From CAZMRF01 sp964568735 (GTDB taxonomy: Bacteria > Acidobacteriota > Polarisedimenticolia > JACPZX01), in NCBI GenBank assembly GCA_964568735.1, contig CAZMRF010000073.1, positions 1 through 24,258 of the forward strand: 24,258 nt of DNA. The letters run 5' to 3'. How positions within the stretch are numbered: position 1 is the first letter of the stretch; each line of letters begins with the position of its first letter. The notes under the pieces were generated by a model, which made no database searches, was not told the origin of the DNA, and was given only the letters and a program-made list of their open reading frames with translations. Shown here one piece after another: positions 22,286-24,258 of this stretch. The position numbers and the translations under genes are program-made.

Positions 22286-23337
22286 GCGAGGTCGCCGCTC
22301 TTCTCTCGGGCACGACGGCCGTCGCCACCGGGATCAAGATCGGGATCCTCCTGGCCATCGTCTTCACCGCCGTGGCCTACATCTCCTTCGCCGAGCGACG
22401 CATTGCCGGCTTCATCCAGGAGCGGCTGGGGCCGAACCGCGTGGGGCCGTGGGGACTCCTCCAGCCGCTGGCCGACGGCCTCAAGTTCATCTTCAAGGAA
22501 GAGATCGTGCCGCTCGCCGCGCACCGGCCCACCTTCATGCTGGCCCCGGCCATCACGGTGACCTGTGCGCTCGCGACCTACGCCGTGCTCCCCGTGGGCG
22601 GGCCCTTCGAGGCTTTCGGAACGACGATCGTCCCCCAGATCGCGAATCTCGACGTGGGCATTCTCTACATCTTCGGAGTGGCCTCGCTGGGAGTCTACGG
22701 GGTCGTTCTCGCGGGGTGGTCCTCGAACAACAAGTACTCCCTGATGGGAGGTCTCCGATCCTCGGCCCAGCTCATCTCCTACGAGCTGGCGATGACCCTC
22801 TCCGCGGTGGGTGTCCTGATGGCATCCGAAAGTCTCCGCTTGGTGGACATCGTCGAGAAGCAGATGGGCACCGTGTGGTTCGCCGTCGCGATGCCTCTGG
22901 GCTTCGTCGTCTTCCTCGTCTCCGCCTTCGCGGAGACGAACCGGCTCCCCTTCGACCTGCCCGAAGCCGAGGCCGAGATCGTCGCCGGGTACCACACGGA
23001 GTACTCGTCGACGAAGTTCGCCACGTTCTACATGGGCGAGTACATCCACGTCACGATGGCGAGCAGCCTCATCACACTGCTGTTTCTGGGCGGATGGCAC
23101 CTCCCCTTCGTGGAGCCCAGGCTCGCCGCGCTGGCTCCGGCGAGCCGGGCCGCTGCCCACGGCGCGATCTTCGCGGGGAAGGTCGCCGCCATCATCTTCC
23201 TCTACATCTGGGTGCGCTGGACCCTGCCGCGCTTCCGATACGACCAGCTCATGAAGCTGGGATGGAAGGTGCTCCTCCCGCTGGCGCTCTTGAACATCCT
23301 CTGGGTGGGCACCGCCATCCTGGTCGGGCTCTTCTGA
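22282..23337 (+). CDS. nuoH: NADH-quinone oxidoreductase subunit H
   Basis: A 351-residue membrane subunit (ND1 equivalent) with about eight transmembrane helices. It forms the membrane end of the quinone tunnel. Conserved cytosolic-loop sequences are SFAERRIAGFIQERLGPNRV, then GPWGLLQPLADGLKFIFKEE, AETNRLPFDLPEAEAEIVAG, then YHTEYSSTKFATFYMGEY, and near the end the WVRWTLPRFRYDQLMKLGW signature. The GTG start overlaps the nuoG stop (GTGA) and follows GGAGG by 7 bases. The stop is 2 bases before the nuoJ ATG. NuoI, which normally follows, is missing at this position. Confidence 0.96.
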   Translation: MSEVAALLSGTTAVATGIKIGILLAIVFTAVAYISFAERRIAGFIQERLGPNRVGPWGLLQPLADGLKFIFKEEIVPLAAHRPTFMLAPAITVTCALATYAVLPVGGPFEAFGTTIVPQIANLDVGILYIFGVASLGVYGVVLAGWSSNNKYSLMGGLRSSAQLISYELAMTLSAVGVLMASESLRLVDIVEKQMGTVWFAVAMPLGFVVFLVSAFAETNRLPFDLPEAEAEIVAGYHTEYSSTKFATFYMGEYIHVTMASSLITLLFLGGWHLPFVEPRLAALAPASRAAAHGAIFAGKVAAIIFLYIWVRWTLPRFRYDQLMKLGWKVLLPLALLNILWVGTAILVGLF

Positions 23338-23339
23338 CC

Positions 23340-23840
23340 ATGGACGCCACCGTCTTCTGGGTGAACGCCTTCGTCGCCATCCTGACGGCCGGGGTGGTGA
23401 TCCTCCACCGCAATCCGGTCGTCCAGGTGCTGGCCCTCGTGATGCACCTCTGCTCGATCGCGGTCTTCTTCGTCTTCCTCGAGGCGCCCTTCACCGGCAT
23501 CATCCAGGTGATCCTCTACGCCGGGGCCATCATGGTCCTCTTTCTCTTCGTCGTGATGCTTCTGGATCCGGCGGGGGAGGGATTCAAGGGGCGCGTGGGG
23601 ACGACGCAGCTCGTGGCCACGCTCTTCGGCGCCGGCGCGCTCGCGGTGACCATCATCCCGGTGCTCGCGAAGGTGGGCGGCGGGGCGGCGCCGGGGCCGG
23701 TGCCCAGGGAGTTCGGAAGCGTCACCGCCTTCGGCCGCCTCCTCTTCAACGAATACCTCTTTGCCTTCGAGGCCGCGTCGATCCTGCTCCTGGCCGCCAT
23801 GATTGGCGCCCTCTACCTGGCCAAGAAGGAGATCAACTGA
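23340..23840 (+). CDS. nuoJ: NADH-quinone oxidoreductase subunit J
   Basis: A 166-residue membrane subunit (ND6 equivalent) with five hydrophobic segments. The family signature FTGIIQVILYAGAIMVLFLF (then VVMLLD), containing the pi-bulge helix that helps couple quinone reduction to proton movement, is seen around residues 50 to 75. NAFVAILTAGVVILHRNPVV is the usual N-terminus, and LLLAAMIGALYLAKKE the C-terminus. The ATG stands 2 bases after nuoH with no own Shine-Dalgarno, so translation probably depends on nuoH. Its stop shares a base with the nuoK ATG (TGATG). Confidence 0.95.
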   Translation: MDATVFWVNAFVAILTAGVVILHRNPVVQVLALVMHLCSIAVFFVFLEAPFTGIIQVILYAGAIMVLFLFVVMLLDPAGEGFKGRVGTTQLVATLFGAGALAVTIIPVLAKVGGGAAPGPVPREFGSVTAFGRLLFNEYLFAFEAASILLLAAMIGALYLAKKEIN

Positions 23841-24142
23841 TGGTGCCCGTGGGGCACGTCCTCGCCCTCAGCGCGGTCCTCTTCACGCTGGGCGTGGTTG
23901 GAGTCCTCACGCGGCGCTCCGCGCTCGTGATCGTCATGTCGATCGAGATCATGCTCAACTCCGCCAACCTTGCTTTCGTCGCCCTGGCCCGCGACGCCAT
24001 GAGGATGGAGGGCCAGATCTTCGCCTTCTTCGTCATGACCGTGGCCGCCGCCGAGGCGGCCGTGGGCCTCGCCATCATCATCGCCATCTTCCGCCGGCGC
24101 CGGAGCACCGACGTCGACCAGGTGGCCCTCATGAAGTGGTAG
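23840..24142 (+). CDS. nuoK: NADH-quinone oxidoreductase subunit K
   Basis: A 100-residue membrane subunit (ND4L equivalent) with three transmembrane helices. SIEIMLNSANLAFVAL carries the conserved membrane glutamate of the proton path. FAFFVMTVAAAEAAVGLAII contains the second conserved glutamate. Length is exactly that of the family. AAGGAG lies 8 bases before the ATG, inside nuoJ. It is followed by nuoL after 10 bases. Confidence 0.96.
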   Translation: MVPVGHVLALSAVLFTLGVVGVLTRRSALVIVMSIEIMLNSANLAFVALARDAMRMEGQIFAFFVMTVAAAEAAVGLAIIIAIFRRRRSTDVDQVALMKW

Positions 24143-24152
24143 GAGCCGCTCC

Positions 24153-24258
24153 GTGTTCCCGCTGCTCTGGCTGATCCCGGTCCTGCCCTTCGCGGGCTTC
24201 GTGCTCAACGGGCTCTTCGGGGCCCGCGCGGGCAAGAAGTTCGTCACGTGGGTGGGCT
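24153..24258 (+). CDS. nuoL: NADH-quinone oxidoreductase subunit L, N-terminal fragment (window edge)
   Basis: Only the first 35 codons are in the window. They start at GTG with AGGAG 7 bases upstream and encode MFPLLWLIPVLPFAGFVLNG, then LFGARAGKKFVTWVG. The opening helix, with its LIPxLPxxGFxxN pattern, and its position right after nuoK identify it as the antiporter-like subunit NuoL. The gene continues past position 24258; the truncation is due to the window. Confidence 0.88.
   Translation, partial: MFPLLWLIPVLPFAGFVLNGLFGARAGKKFVTWVG

Noticed and set aside
1..24258. Mobile elements, CRISPR arrays, toxin-antitoxin or defence systems, tRNA and rRNA genes
   Set aside because: I found no transposase, integrase, regularly spaced repeat, cloverleaf or other supporting sequence. 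The window reads as ordinary chromosomal DNA.

Overview
This is a G+C-rich (about two thirds by eye), gene-dense window from a diderm (Gram-negative-type) bacterium. It encodes an Omp85-family outer-membrane barrel, a class A penicillin-binding protein, a DivIVA-domain protein and a 14-subunit-type respiratory complex I. DivIVA in an organism with an outer membrane, together with the Omp85 protein and the Cys-rich NuoG, suggests a lineage such as Myxococcota/deltaproteobacteria, Acidobacteriota or a related uncultured phylum. No rRNA or tRNA is present, so the phylum cannot be fixed from the sequence.

Left block (57-4018, all minus strand, read right to left): a 37-codon small ORF behind a good promoter and ribosome-binding site, a zinc-ribbon/coiled-coil protein, an RNase HI-type protein, a YggS PLP-homeostasis protein, a DivIVA-domain protein and imidazolonepropionase (HutI). 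Most junctions overlap or nearly touch, so this looks like one translationally coupled operon. HutI appears to start at a CTG codon overlapping the divIVA stop.

Middle block (4108-16208): a predicted secreted HExxH metallopeptidase (minus) sits divergent to an EamA exporter and a coupled Omp85 protein (plus). These converge on a class A PBP with a large insertion in its transpeptidase domain (minus). Further minus-strand genes follow: a degenerate metallo-beta-lactamase-fold protein, a copper-type P1B ATPase with YHS and heavy-metal-binding domains, a GNAT acetyltransferase and a SAM methyltransferase. Two conspicuous inverted repeats lie in the gaps of this block.

Right block (16347-24258, plus strand): a promoter followed by nuoA-C-D-(small ORF)-E-F-G-H-J-K-L, running off the window inside nuoL. 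Order and orientation are canonical, but nuoB and nuoI are cleanly absent from their usual places, although both are essential electron-transfer subunits. NuoG keeps the extra N7 cluster ligands but is short. A 30-codon ORF is stitched between nuoD and nuoE by GTGA overlaps on both sides.

The features most worth a second look are the operon lacking nuoB and nuoI with its intercalated small ORF, the PBP insertion, the CTG-started hutI, the unclassified secreted metallopeptidase and the two inverted repeats. No CRISPR array, insertion sequence, phage gene or RNA gene was seen, and no stretch longer than 300 bases lacks a gene.
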